Shown: positions 16,175 through 24,361 of the stretch, piece by piece
Numbering within the stretch: the stretch's first letter is position 1
Layout of the letters: each line of letters starts with the position of its first letter
Notes under the pieces: model-generated
The model's database searches: none
Told to the model about the DNA's origin: nothing
What the model saw: the letters and a program-made list of their open reading frames with translations, nothing else
NCBI RefSeq assembly: GCF_003346515.1
Contig: NZ_QQNA01000097.1
Span: 1 to 56,146 of the forward strand
From: Streptomyces corynorhini
GTDB lineage: Bacteria; Actinomycetota; Actinomycetes; Streptomycetales; Streptomycetaceae
Reading direction: 5' to 3'
Length of the DNA stretch: 56,146 nt
Program-made: the position numbers and the translations under genes

Positions 16175-16957
16175 TCACTCCGGAATGAACTCGTAGCGCA
16201 GTTCGTACAGATGGCCCGCCTTGGCCATCACCGTGACTTCGATCGGCCGCTCGTCGTCCCCGTACACCGTGCGCAGCGTTCGCAGGATCGGCAGGTCGCC
16301 GGGGAGGTGGAGTGCCTCGTACTGCTCGCGCGTGGGGACGCGGGCGGAGATGTGGTCGACGCTGAGCCGGGGTGGGTGACCCAGCGTGGTCAGGAGTGTG
16401 GGAGCGCCGCCCTTGATGCGGTGCGGGTCCATGAGCGCGGTGCCCCGGGCGATGTCCAGCGGGTAGTACGCGTGGACGAGTTCGACCGGCTCGTCGTCCA
16501 ACGTCAGCACCTGGAGGCGGAGCAGAGCCGTACCGCCGTCCGGCAGGCGCAGCGCTGACGCGACGTCCGCGGGAGGTACGGTCTCGGCGACGCCGAGGAT
16601 CTCGCTCCGCGCCACTCCGCCCCGCTTGGCGGTCTCGGCGAGCCACGGGTAGGGCTCATCGGCGCCGGCCGGTGTCATGGATGAGGCGGGGCGCACGGTC
16701 AGTTGGCGGTGTTCTCGTACGGTCACGGCGGCGCCCGCACGTCCGACGACCAGCCTTTCGTCCTTGAGGAGTTGCACCGCCTTCTGCACCGTGGCATTCG
16801 AGGCGCTGAATCTTTCCTTGAGTCGCACGGTGGACGGCAGCCGGGTTCCCGGTGCGAGGTCTCCGGTCATGATCTCGTCGCGCAGATCGGCCGCGATCCG
16901 CTCGTGGAGGGACCGGCGGTCGTGCGTGTTCTCTTCGGGGAGCGGCACGGTCGTCAT
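16175..16957 (-). CDS. GntR/HutC-family transcriptional regulator
   Basis: This 260-residue protein starts at an ATG overlapping the stop of the upstream UTRA gene (ATGA). Residues about 15-80 form the GntR winged helix (LHERIAADLRDEIMTGDLAPGTRLPS, NATVQKAVQLLKDERLVV). Residues about 105-255 form a UTRA effector domain (LPDGGTALLRLQVLTLDDEPVELVHAYYP, ending HLYELRYEFIPE). It is a cytoplasmic DNA-binding repressor or activator with an unknown ligand. Coupling to a second, UTRA-only protein suggests a heteromeric or dual-sensor regulator. A dyad at 17588-17607 upstream of the operon may be its operator. Confidence 0.88.
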   Translation of the reverse strand: MTTVPLPEENTHDRRSLHERIAADLRDEIMTGDLAPGTRLPSTVRLKERFSASNATVQKAVQLLKDERLVVGRAGAAVTVREHRQLTVRPASSMTPAGADEPYPWLAETAKRGGVARSEILGVAETVPPADVASALRLPDGGTALLRLQVLTLDDEPVELVHAYYPLDIARGTALMDPHRIKGGAPTLLTTLGHPPRLSVDHISARVPTREQYEALHLPGDLPILRTLRTVYGDDERPIEVTVMAKAGHLYELRYEFIPE

Positions 16958-17496
16958 TCGATCCTCATCTCGTAGCGCAGCCGTTGCCGGTGTCCCGGCA
17001 TCGTCATCATGTCGACCTGGATGGGACGGTCCTGGCTGTCGAAGGTGACCCGGGTCAGGCGGAGTGCCGGTTCGCCCGGTTCGGTGTGCAGGGCTTCTCG
17101 TTCGTCGGCGTTCGGCAGGTGGGCCGTTACGTCCTCCTGGACGCGTACGCCGATGTGTCCCAGCTCGGCGAGGAGCGTGACGGCGCCGCCGGGGATCTTC
17201 GCCGTTCCGGCGAGGCGGGTGTCGCGTGCGATCGGCGCTGGGTAGTACGTGTCGGTCAGCTCGCAGGGCCGGCCCTCCAGGTACATCACCCGCCGCCGGA
17301 CGACGACCGCCTCGCCCACGGCGATCCCGAGCCGCTCGGCCACCTCCGTCGGCGCCTCGACCTCGCCCGCGCTCACGATCCGCTGGCTGCCGCGCCTGCC
17401 GCGCGCGGCCAGTTCCTCCGTCCAGGCGTCGGGCCGGGCTTCGTGTCGCGGGGTCAGGTACGGCATCGAGGTGCTGACCCAGTCGCCGGTGTTCAT
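16954..17496 (-). CDS. UTRA-domain protein without a DNA-binding domain
   Basis: This 180-residue protein is essentially a free UTRA (GntR effector-binding) domain: ERLGIAVGEAVVVRRRVMYLEG, ELTDTYYPAPIARDT, LTRVTFDSQDRPIQVDMM and RQRLRYEMRIE. No winged-helix segment precedes it, because the start is ATG 17496 with a stop-rich region upstream in that frame. It overlaps the following GntR gene by 4 nt, so the two are translationally coupled. It may heterodimerise with the neighbouring regulator through their UTRA domains. That role is inferred. Confidence 0.8.
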   Translation of the reverse strand: MNTGDWVSTSMPYLTPRHEARPDAWTEELAARGRRGSQRIVSAGEVEAPTEVAERLGIAVGEAVVVRRRVMYLEGRPCELTDTYYPAPIARDTRLAGTAKIPGGAVTLLAELGHIGVRVQEDVTAHLPNADEREALHTEPGEPALRLTRVTFDSQDRPIQVDMMTMPGHRQRLRYEMRIE

Positions 17497-17587
17497 GACG
17501 TCCTCCTGTGCGGCTGACGGATCTGGACCTTGCTGCTTTACACGGTAAGCGAGTTGCTCCGGCGGGGGTGCCGTAGCGCAAAGCTTG

Positions 17588-17607
17588 CCGCTTTTCGCGA
17601 ATAGCGG
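17588..17607. promoter_or_regulatory. 20-bp dyad, candidate operator
   Basis: CCGCTTTTCGCGAATAGCGG is palindromic except for one T-T pair, with a TTCGCGAA centre. It lies in the 287-bp divergent region between the UTRA/GntR operon (-) and the small gene at 17784 (+), in a locally AT-richer stretch. It is a plausible binding site for the GntR regulator. Confidence 0.45.
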
Positions 17608-17783
17608 TATGTTTTTGGAGTTGGGTCAGCTCGGGACCACGCGGTGATACGTGCTGTCTCTGTCCGCCGAACGGGACAGGGAAGAGCCGTCCTCCGTGGC
17701 CAACTCCGGGTGTGAACAGCAGAAACCCCGGCGACGCGGAAGACGTCCCGGGGCATGGCCAACGCTTTGAAGGAGCGTGGACA

Positions 17784-18083
17784 GTGAGTGAGTTTATCGT
17801 TCGTCTCTTCGGGCCGCTGTGGAGTGGCCTGTTCCCCTCGGCCGGACAGCGACGGGAGCCGCTGGGCCGGTCTCCGATTCCGGTGGACTTGCGCTTCGAG
17901 GTGGATCGGCCGGTGGTCGTGTTCGTCGAGAGCTGCCTGGTTGAACCAGATGGTGCGCATCGTGCCCTGCTCCAGCCATGCGTCCGCGCCGAGTTCGAGC
18001 GCTGGGAGCGGGTGCGGCAGTGGCGTCGGAGGCAGCGGCGCAGGGCCCTGTGGCTGGGCGCGTACGGTGCGGAGGCGGCCTGA
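17784..18083 (+). CDS. Streptomyces conserved hypothetical protein
   Basis: About 99 residues starting at GTG with AAGGAG eight bases upstream. The sequence begins VSEFIVRLFGPLWSGLFP and ends in an Arg/Trp-rich helix (RWERVRQWRRRQRRRALWLG). No catalytic motif or membrane segment is evident. Its stop overlaps the start of the ATP-binding protein that follows (TGATG), so the two are coupled and probably function together. The function is not known. Confidence 0.65.
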   Translation: MSEFIVRLFGPLWSGLFPSAGQRREPLGRSPIPVDLRFEVDRPVVVFVESCLVEPDGAHRALLQPCVRAEFERWERVRQWRRRQRRRALWLGAYGAEAA

Positions 18084-18493
18084 TGGGACGCCTCCGGAAT
18101 CCGGGTGGGGACGCTGTTGTGCTGCGGTGGCGGCGGCATCCGGGCAGTGTCGGTCTGGCGCGGCTGGAGTTACGTAAAACACTCGCCGGGTGGGGGATGG
18201 GCGCGCTGGAGGAGCCGGCGGTGCTGGTCCTCTCCGAGCTGGTCACCAATGCCGTGCGCCACGCCCGTGTGCCGGTCGGGCGGGAGATCGAGACGCGGTA
18301 TCTCGCCGTACCGGAAGGTCTGCGCCTGGAGGTGCATGACGCGTCCTCCGAGCGGCCCAGGCTCCAGCGGGCTGCGCCGGGCGCGTGCGGCGGCCGAGGG
18401 CTGGTCATTGTGGATGCCCTGGCCGATCGGTGGGGCGTCGCGGACCGTGCGGGTGTGGGCAAACTGGTATGGGCACAGCTGTGTTCCTCCTGA
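18083..18493 (+). CDS. ATP-binding (RsbW-like HATPase_c) regulatory protein
   Basis: 136 residues starting at the ATG of a TGATG overlap. It shows the GHKL boxes of the anti-sigma/serine-kinase type: an N-box LSELVTNAVRHARV, a G1-like EVHDASSERP and a G2 motif GGRGLVIVDALADRWG. Streptomyces has dozens of these stand-alone HATPase_c_2 proteins, often paired with small regulators. The target is not evident from sequence. It is coupled to the small upstream gene. Confidence 0.85.
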   Translation: MGRLRNPGGDAVVLRWRRHPGSVGLARLELRKTLAGWGMGALEEPAVLVLSELVTNAVRHARVPVGREIETRYLAVPEGLRLEVHDASSERPRLQRAAPGACGGRGLVIVDALADRWGVADRAGVGKLVWAQLCSS

Positions 18494-18733
18494 GCCCTGG
18501 GCGTCGTCTCGCCCTTCGCCGGGCACCGTTCCTCATCGGTGGTCTGAGGTGTTTGCTCCGCGTCCGTGCTGTCCGGCGGCGCTCACGCTGTCCCTGGGGA
18601 TGCTGCGCCCTCGTCCCGTACACCCGGACGGGTGGGGCACCGGGGGCCTCGCGTGGAATAGGGCCGGGCCCGGCCTGGTTGGCGGGGATCGTTGGGGGAC
18701 ATGACATCCGCTGGGCATGAGGGAGACACACCG

Positions 18734-19615
18734 ATGGCCGCTCTGCGAGACACCGTGGGACCGTACGGGATCTGGAGTGCCGAGCTGCGCTCCGAGGATC
18801 CCGCCCTGCGGGACGAGATTCCCGAGGCCGCCGCCGAGTTGGAGGAGCTGGGGTTCGGGGCCGTGTGGCTCGGGGGGAGCAGTGGGGTCGAGCATGCGGT
18901 GCCGTTGGTGGAGGCCACCTCACGGCTCACCGTCGCCACCGGCATCCTCAGCATCTGGCAGTACGAGCCCGCCGACGCGGGCGCCCGGTTCCTGGAGCTG
19001 GAGGCCGCGCGGCCCGGGAGGTTTCTGCTCGGGATCGGGGCCAGCCACGCCAAGCTCGCCGCCCAGTACAAGCGCCCCTACTCCGCGATGGTGCGCTACC
19101 TCGACGGTCTCGACGCCGCCGGGGTGCCCGCCGGGCGTGTGGTGCTCGCCGCGCTGCGGCCGCGGATGCTGGAGCTGTCCCGGGACCGGGCCGGCGGGGC
19201 GCATCCGTACCTCGTCACGCCCGAGCACACCGCGCACGCCCGCGAGCTGCTGGGGCAGGGGCCGCTGCTGGCGCCCGAGCTGAAGGTCGTCCTGGAACGG
19301 GACCCGGAGATCGCGCGGAGCACCGCCCGCGACTATCTCGCCAGGTACCTCGCGCTGCCCAACTACACCAACAGCTTCCTCGAACTCGGCTTCACCGAGG
19401 AAGACTTCGTCGGCGGCGGCAGCGACCGGCTCATCGACGCCGTGTACGCGTGGGGCGACGACGCGCGCGTCCGCGACCGTATCGACGCCTTCCGCGCCGC
19501 CGGGGCCGACCACGTCGCCCTCCAGATCGTCCGCCCCGACGCGGGCACGGGCGCCGGGGCCCCGGCGGCCCTTCCCCGGGACGAGTGGCGGCGGCTCGCC
19601 GCCCTCCTCGGCTGA
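18734..19615 (+). CDS. F420-dependent LLM-class oxidoreductase
   Basis: About 293 residues with a bacterial-luciferase-like TIM barrel: GPYGIWSAELR, LEELGFGAVWLGGSSG, ATGILSIWQYEPAD and RFLLGIGASHA. This resembles the TIGR03620 (MSMEG_4141) type of F420-dependent enzymes. The substrate is unknown. ATG 18734 is chosen because GAGGGAG precedes it at good spacing. An in-frame ATG at 18701 with GGGGGAC just upstream is the alternative. It is transcribed in the same direction as the following nitrate transporter but separated by 177 bp, so it is probably a separate unit. Confidence 0.85.
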   Translation: MAALRDTVGPYGIWSAELRSEDPALRDEIPEAAAELEELGFGAVWLGGSSGVEHAVPLVEATSRLTVATGILSIWQYEPADAGARFLELEAARPGRFLLGIGASHAKLAAQYKRPYSAMVRYLDGLDAAGVPAGRVVLAALRPRMLELSRDRAGGAHPYLVTPEHTAHARELLGQGPLLAPELKVVLERDPEIARSTARDYLARYLALPNYTNSFLELGFTEEDFVGGGSDRLIDAVYAWGDDARVRDRIDAFRAAGADHVALQIVRPDAGTGAGAPAALPRDEWRRLAALLG

Positions 19616-19792
19616 GACCTCCTCGGCTGAGGGCCGAGACCCCCTCGGCCGTGGCCACCGGCGCGCGACCGCTCACAGCCGGCCCCGCCACCGGGTGAGA
19701 GCAAGGTTGCGCGCCGGTCACCGGGCGGCACCGGGGCGAAACGCGGCGTCCCTACGGTCGGGGTCACCATTCGATCCCGCCCGGGAGGCGTG

Positions 19793-21172
19793 ATGACAGC
19801 CCCGACCACCACCACCGATCCGCGCAAAGGGGGCCGCTGGATCGAGCAGTGGGATCCGGAGGACGAGACCTTCTGGCGGGAGAGGGGAGAACGGATCGCC
19901 CGGCGCAATCTGGTCTTCTCCGTACTCTCCGAACACATCGGGTTCTCCATCTGGACCCTCTGGTCGGTCATGGTCCTGTTCATGGGGCCCGAGTACGGAG
20001 TCGACCCGGCCGGGAAGTTCTTCCTGATAGGCACCGCCACCCTGGTCGGCGCGATCGCACGCGTCCCCTACACCTTCGCCGTGGCCCGCTTCGGCGGCCG
20101 GAACTGGACCGTCCTCAGCGCGCTGACGCTGCTCCTGCCGACCGGCGCGGCGTACGCGGTGATGGAGCCTGGGACCTCGTACACCACGTTCCTGGCCGTC
20201 GCGGCCCTCACCGGCGTCGGCGGCGGCAACTTCGCCTCGTCGATGACGAACATCAACTCCTTCTTCCCGCTGCGCGCGAAGGGCTGGGCGCTCGGGCTCA
20301 ACGCGGGCGGCGGCAACATCGGCGTGCCGGTGGTGCAGCTGATCGGGCTGCTCGTCATCGGGACCGCCGGGGCCACGCACCCGCGGATCGTGCTCGGCGC
20401 GTACCTCCCGCTGATCGTGATCGCCGCCGTGTGCGCGGCGCTGTTCATGGACAACCTGGGGCCGGTCCGCAACGACACCGGCGCCGCCGGGGAGGCGCTG
20501 CGCGACCGGCACACCTGGATCATGTCGCTGCTCTACATCGGTACGTTCGGTTCGTTCATCGGATACAGCTTCGCCTTCGGCCTGGTACTCCAGACCCAGT
20601 TCGGCCGCACCCCGCTGCAGGCCGCCTCGCTGACCTTCATCGGGCCGCTGCTCGGCTCACTGGTCCGGCCCGTCGGGGGCAGGCTCGCCGACCGGTACGG
20701 CGGCGCCCGCATCACGCTGTGGAACTTCGCGGCCATGGCCGTCGCGACCGGCGTGGTGGTCCTCGCCTCGCTGGTCGAGTCGCTGAGCGTCTTCCTCGTC
20801 GGGTTCGTGGCGCTGTTCCTGCTCACCGGAGTCGGCAACGGCTCCACGTACAAGATGATCCCGGGCATCTTCAAGGCGCGGGCGCTGGACCGGGGGATGA
20901 CGGGCGAGGCCGCCGACGCGTACGGCCGACGGCTGTCCGGGGCGTCCATGGGGCTCATCGGGGCGGTCGGCGCCCTCGGCGGGCTCGCCATCAACCTGGT
21001 CTTCCGCCAGTCCTTCCAGACGGCGGGCACCGGGACGTCGGCGTTCGTGGTGTTCCTCTTCTTCTACCTGGGATGCTTCGGACTCACCTGGGCGGTATAC
21101 CTTCGGAAGGGGGACGCCGGCGGGTCCGTGGCGGCGCGCACCGAGCCCGGTCTCAGCTACGCGGGGGTGTGA
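19793..21172 (+). CDS. narK: NarK-family nitrate/nitrite MFS transporter
   Basis: About 459 residues, a 12-helix MFS permease. The NarK nitrate-signature region GVGGGNFASSMTNINSFFP, the loop FFPLRAKGWALGLNAGGGNIG and RLADRYGGARITLWNF are visible. The N-terminal cytoplasmic segment WIEQWDPEDETFWRERG is typical of actinobacterial nitrate importers/exporters. ATG 19793 follows GGGAGG; GTG 19790 is too close to it. It is upstream of nnaR, the nitrate-assimilation regulator, which supports a role in nitrate or nitrite transport across the membrane. Whether it imports or extrudes cannot be told from sequence. Confidence 0.9.
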   Translation: MTAPTTTTDPRKGGRWIEQWDPEDETFWRERGERIARRNLVFSVLSEHIGFSIWTLWSVMVLFMGPEYGVDPAGKFFLIGTATLVGAIARVPYTFAVARFGGRNWTVLSALTLLLPTGAAYAVMEPGTSYTTFLAVAALTGVGGGNFASSMTNINSFFPLRAKGWALGLNAGGGNIGVPVVQLIGLLVIGTAGATHPRIVLGAYLPLIVIAAVCAALFMDNLGPVRNDTGAAGEALRDRHTWIMSLLYIGTFGSFIGYSFAFGLVLQTQFGRTPLQAASLTFIGPLLGSLVRPVGGRLADRYGGARITLWNFAAMAVATGVVVLASLVESLSVFLVGFVALFLLTGVGNGSTYKMIPGIFKARALDRGMTGEAADAYGRRLSGASMGLIGAVGALGGLAINLVFRQSFQTAGTGTSAFVVFLFFYLGCFGLTWAVYLRKGDAGGSVAARTEPGLSYAGV

Positions 21173-21217
21173 GCCGCCGGGCGCGCGCCGCGCCGCGTCA
21201 CCGGCTCGACCGATGAC

Positions 21218-21233
21218 GTAACTCGCGGGAAAC
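21218..21233. promoter_or_regulatory. GlnR box upstream of nnaR
   Basis: GTAACTCGCGGGAAAC matches the GlnR half-box consensus GTNAC-N6-GAAAC exactly. It lies about 70 bp before the nnaR start. GlnR is the global nitrogen regulator of Streptomyces and is known to control nitrate-assimilation genes, so nitrogen-dependent control of nnaR is likely. Confidence 0.7.
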
Positions 21234-21301
21234 GCCGGAGCACCCGGCCTGTCACGCGCCCTTGGCAGGCTCGGCCACCACGGTCGGCGGTGAGGAGAGG
21301 T

Positions 21302-22447
21302 ATGGACGGGGACGGTCAGCGCCACGGTCCGCTCGCGGGGTTCACCATCGGGGTCACCGCGGCCCGCCGCGCCGACGAGCTGGGCACCCTGCTCAAGCGG
21401 CGCGGCGGCACCGTCGTGCACGCCCCCGCCTTGCGGATCGTGCAGCTCGCCGACGACGCGGAGCTGCTCTCCGCGACCAAGGAGCTGATCGCGCACCCGC
21501 CCGACACCGTCGTCGCGACGACGGCCATCGGCTTCCGCGGCTGGGTGGAGGCCGCCGACGGCTGGGGGTACGGCGAGGACCTCCTCTCCTGCCTGCGCGG
21601 GGCCGAACTCCTCGCGCGCGGGCCCAAGGTCAAGGGCGCCATCCGGGCCGCCGGGCTCACCGAGGAGTGGTCACCCACCTCCGAGTCCCTGGCCGAGGTG
21701 CTGGAACGCCTCCTCGGCCAGGGTGTCGAGGACCGCCGGATCGGGCTGCAACTGCACGGCGAGCCCCTGCCCGGATTCGTGGAGGCGCTCCGGGTCGGGG
21801 GCGCCGACGTCGTCGTCGTACCCGTCTACCGGTGGATGCCGCCGGAGGACCTCGCCCCCGTCGACCGGCTGATCGAGGCGACCGTCGCCCGCGCCGTGGA
21901 CGCCGTCACCTTCACCAGCGCGCCCGCCGCCGCCTCGCTGCTCTCGCGCGCCGAGGAGCGCGGACAGCTGACGGAGCTGCTCGCGGCCCTGCACCACGAC
22001 GTGCTCGCCGCCTGCGTCGGGCCGGTGACGGCGCTGCCGCTCCAGGCGCGCGGCATCGACACCGTCCAGCCGGAGCGCTTCCGGCTCGGGCCGCTGGTGC
22101 AGGTGCTCTGCGCGGAGCTGCCGGGACGGGTCCCGACGCTGCCGGTGGCCGGGCACCGCGTCGAGATCCGCGGCCATGCCGTGCTGGTGGACGGTGAGCT
22201 GCGGCCGGTGCCGCCCGCCGGGATGGCGCTGCTGCACGCGCTCACCCGGCGGCCCGGCTGGGTGGTCTCCCGGGCCGAGCTGCTGCGCGCGCTGCCGGGC
22301 GCCGGGCGCGACGAGCACGCCGTCGAGACGGCGATGGCCCGGCTCAGGACCGCACTGGGCGCGCCCCAGCTGATCCACACCGTGGTCAAACGCGGCTACC
22401 GGCTGGCGCTCGACCCGTCGGCCGGCTCCAAGTACGCGGACGTCTGA
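21302..22447 (+). CDS. nnaR: Nitrate-assimilation regulator: HemD-like domain + winged helix
   Basis: 381 residues starting at ATG 21302 after GAGGAGAGG. Residues about 10-270 are a uroporphyrinogen-III-synthase-like fold (GFTIGVTAARRADELGTLL, VDAVTFTSAPAAASLL, ACVGPVTALPLQARG). Residues about 285-375 are an OmpR/PhoB-type winged helix (RPGWVVSRAELLRALP, VETAMARLRTALG, IHTVVKRGYRLAL). This fusion is the architecture of NnaR, which cooperates with GlnR at nitrite/nitrate genes in S. coelicolor. True HemD activity is unlikely to be its main job. The upstream GlnR box and the adjacent narK support the call. Confidence 0.88.
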   Translation: MDGDGQRHGPLAGFTIGVTAARRADELGTLLKRRGGTVVHAPALRIVQLADDAELLSATKELIAHPPDTVVATTAIGFRGWVEAADGWGYGEDLLSCLRGAELLARGPKVKGAIRAAGLTEEWSPTSESLAEVLERLLGQGVEDRRIGLQLHGEPLPGFVEALRVGGADVVVVPVYRWMPPEDLAPVDRLIEATVARAVDAVTFTSAPAAASLLSRAEERGQLTELLAALHHDVLAACVGPVTALPLQARGIDTVQPERFRLGPLVQVLCAELPGRVPTLPVAGHRVEIRGHAVLVDGELRPVPPAGMALLHALTRRPGWVVSRAELLRALPGAGRDEHAVETAMARLRTALGAPQLIHTVVKRGYRLALDPSAGSKYADV

Positions 22448-22591
22448 GCGCCGGGACCTTCGAGGCCGCCCACGCGTCAGGGCCCGGCCCCTCCCGGCCC
22501 GTTGCCCGGCGGACCGGGTGCGTACTCCGGGCCCGGCGGGTCCGGCGAGTACGGCTCGCGGCGGGCGGTGAGCGCTCGGTACCGTACGGAC

Positions 22592-23128
22592 ATGGCCAAC
22601 GACCCCGACCTCTCGATACTCTTCCGGCCCGCCACCCTGGACGATGCCGAGGCGCTCACCGAGGCCCTCATCCGCAACCGCGAGCACCTGCGGCCCTGGG
22701 AACCGGCCCGTCCCGCCGACTTCTTCACCGCGCGCGACCAGGCCAACCGGCTCGGCGATCCGTCCCTGCGGCGCTGGATCTTCACCGAGGGCGCGCGCGT
22801 CGTGGGTGCGGCGACCCTCTCCAACATCGCGCTCGGCTTCTTCCGCAGCGCCAATCTGGGCTACTGGATCGACAGCGACTACACCGGCCGCGGCCTGGCG
22901 ACCCGCGCCGCCGAGGAGATCTGCCGGCTGGCCAGGGACGAACTCGGCCTCCACCGCGTCGAGGCAGGCACGCTCCTCGTCAACACGGCCTCGCAGCGGG
23001 TGCTCGTGAAATGCGGCTTCGAGCTGATCGGCACCGCGCCGCGCTATCTCCACATCGCCGGGGAGTGGCGCGACCACCGTCTCTATCAGCGCATCCTGCA
23101 CGACGGCCCGCCCAACGCCGCCGCCTGA
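22592..23128 (+). CDS. GNAT acetyltransferase (RimJ/RimL type)
   Basis: 178 residues with the ribosomal-protein-acetyltransferase-like GNAT pattern: LFRPATLDDAEALTEALIRNREHLRPWEP, LGYWIDSDYTGRGLATRA (acetyl-CoA pyrophosphate loop), EAGTLLVNTASQRVLVKCGFE and LYQRIL. ATG 22592 is the natural start, although no strong ribosome site precedes it, so a leaderless mRNA is possible. The substrate is unknown. It stands alone between nnaR and the CGNR gene. Confidence 0.87.
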   Translation: MANDPDLSILFRPATLDDAEALTEALIRNREHLRPWEPARPADFFTARDQANRLGDPSLRRWIFTEGARVVGAATLSNIALGFFRSANLGYWIDSDYTGRGLATRAAEEICRLARDELGLHRVEAGTLLVNTASQRVLVKCGFELIGTAPRYLHIAGEWRDHRLYQRILHDGPPNAAA

Positions 23129-23393
23129 CGCCGCCCGAGACCGCCGCCCGAGGTCGCCCGAGACCGCGCCTGACGCCTCCCGACGCCTCCCGATTCCTCC
23201 TGACGCCTCCCGACGCCGTCTGGCGCGGTCGCCGCACGGCCACGCCGCCGCCCCCCCCGAGGCATCCATTTCCCGCCCCGGCGGCGGGGTTTCGGCCCCG
23301 CCGCCGGGGAGGCACTCTGGAACGGGAGGGCGGCCCGCCGACGCGGGACGGCCCCACCGGTCGACCGGTCGATCCCGAGGCGGTGAACGGCAC
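23129..23393. other. Intergenic GC-rich stretch with short repeats
   Basis: 265 bp without a gene. At 23129-23220 it consists of imperfect repeats of cgcccgagaccg and gacgcctccc (at least four copies of the latter). Further on is a run of cytosines, then a perfect palindrome at 23356-23369. Confidence 0.6.
23356..23369. promoter_or_regulatory. 14-bp perfect palindrome before the CGNR gene
   Basis: ACCGGTCGACCGGT ends 24 bp upstream of the CGNR ATG. A perfect palindrome at this position could be an operator, possibly autoregulatory, since the downstream protein is itself a likely DNA-binding regulator. Confidence 0.4.
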
Positions 23394-24032
23394 ATGGCGG
23401 CGGGCAGGGCGGCGGGCAGGGGCGCGGGGGCGGTTCCGTACGCGTGGCGATTCGACTCGGGGCGGATCTGCCTTGACCTGGTGGCCACCGGTGAACCAAC
23501 CTTCAGGGGATGCGGAAGACTTGACTCCGCCATACCGCTCGGACAGTGGCTGATTGCCGCCGGTCTGCTGCCGGAGAGAACGCCGCTCGCGGCCGTCGAC
23601 GCGGACTGGGTCCGCTCCTTCGCCGAACTCCGCTCGAACCTGGGACAATTGGTGCGCGCCGAGATCGACGGGCGCCCGTCGGGGACCGCGCTGGAGGCCG
23701 CCTTGGAGCGCGTCAACGCCCTCGCCTCGGCGGCGCCGCCGGGCATCAGGGCCGTACGGGACGAGCGCGGCGCTCTCGTCAGGGAGTTGTGCGCGGCGCC
23801 CCGCTGCGGGGCGCTGCTGGCCGCTGTGGCCAGGGATGCGGTGGAGCTGCTCACCGATCCGGCCGCGCGGGCCAGGTTGCGCCAGTGCGAGGGTGACAGC
23901 TGTCTGCGCGTCTATCTGGACACGTCCCGCGGCGCGCGCCGCCGTTGGTGCTCCAGCGAGGTCTGCGGCAACCGCGAGCGCGTCGCCCGGCACCGGCGCC
24001 GTACGACCGTACGCCCCGCCCCGTCCGCCTGA
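23394..24032 (+). CDS. ABATE/CGNR zinc-finger transcriptional regulator
   Basis: 212 residues. The N-terminal ABATE (stress-induced ligand-binding) domain begins WRFDSGRICLDLVATG. The C-terminal CGNR zinc finger shows CEGDSCLRVYLDTSR, RRRWCSSEVCGNRERVARHR (four Cys and the CGNR signature). Such proteins are putative one-component transcription regulators. The ligand is unknown. It has its own 14-bp palindrome upstream and is followed by a 329-bp promoter-like gap. Confidence 0.88.
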   Translation: MAAGRAAGRGAGAVPYAWRFDSGRICLDLVATGEPTFRGCGRLDSAIPLGQWLIAAGLLPERTPLAAVDADWVRSFAELRSNLGQLVRAEIDGRPSGTALEAALERVNALASAAPPGIRAVRDERGALVRELCAAPRCGALLAAVARDAVELLTDPAARARLRQCEGDSCLRVYLDTSRGARRRWCSSEVCGNRERVARHRRRTTVRPAPSA

Positions 24033-24361
24033 GCTTTCCCGAACCGCCCCAAAGCGGGCGCGTGTGGGGTCGTCGTCGCGTCGGCGAGGCGGGCCGGGCT
24101 GCGTTCCACACCTCGATTTCGCAAGGTTCTTGCGCGATTTTCAGCCAACTCTGCGCGCTTCCTCCTCGGCTTCCCGACAGCTTCTCCATGAGTCGCACAC
24201 GATTCCTCCGTGGGTCCCGGATCGGCGCGAACCCCCACGTGTCGCCTTCCGGCCGCCATAAAAGATCTTGAAAGAATTTCTCCGGCCGTTGAGTACGGGC
24301 ACCCCGGCTTCCGTAGTGATGAGGGAGAAGCAGCCAAGAAGGTCTCGACCGGGAGGTTTAG
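24033..24361. promoter_or_regulatory. Upstream region of the sigma-factor operon
   Basis: 329 bp without a gene. Two AT-richer patches (near 24115-24145 and 24255-24290) suggest promoter activity for the sigma/anti-sigma pair, but I cannot assign -35/-10 boxes with confidence. A GGGAGG ribosome site lies 7 nt before the GTG at 24362. Confidence 0.5.

Noticed and set aside
16958..18139. Upstream extension of the GntR reading frame to make a 654-residue protein
   Set aside because: The extension runs through the UTRA gene in another frame and gives Arg/Pro/Thr-rich nonsense. ATG 16957 with the ATGA overlap is the natural start.
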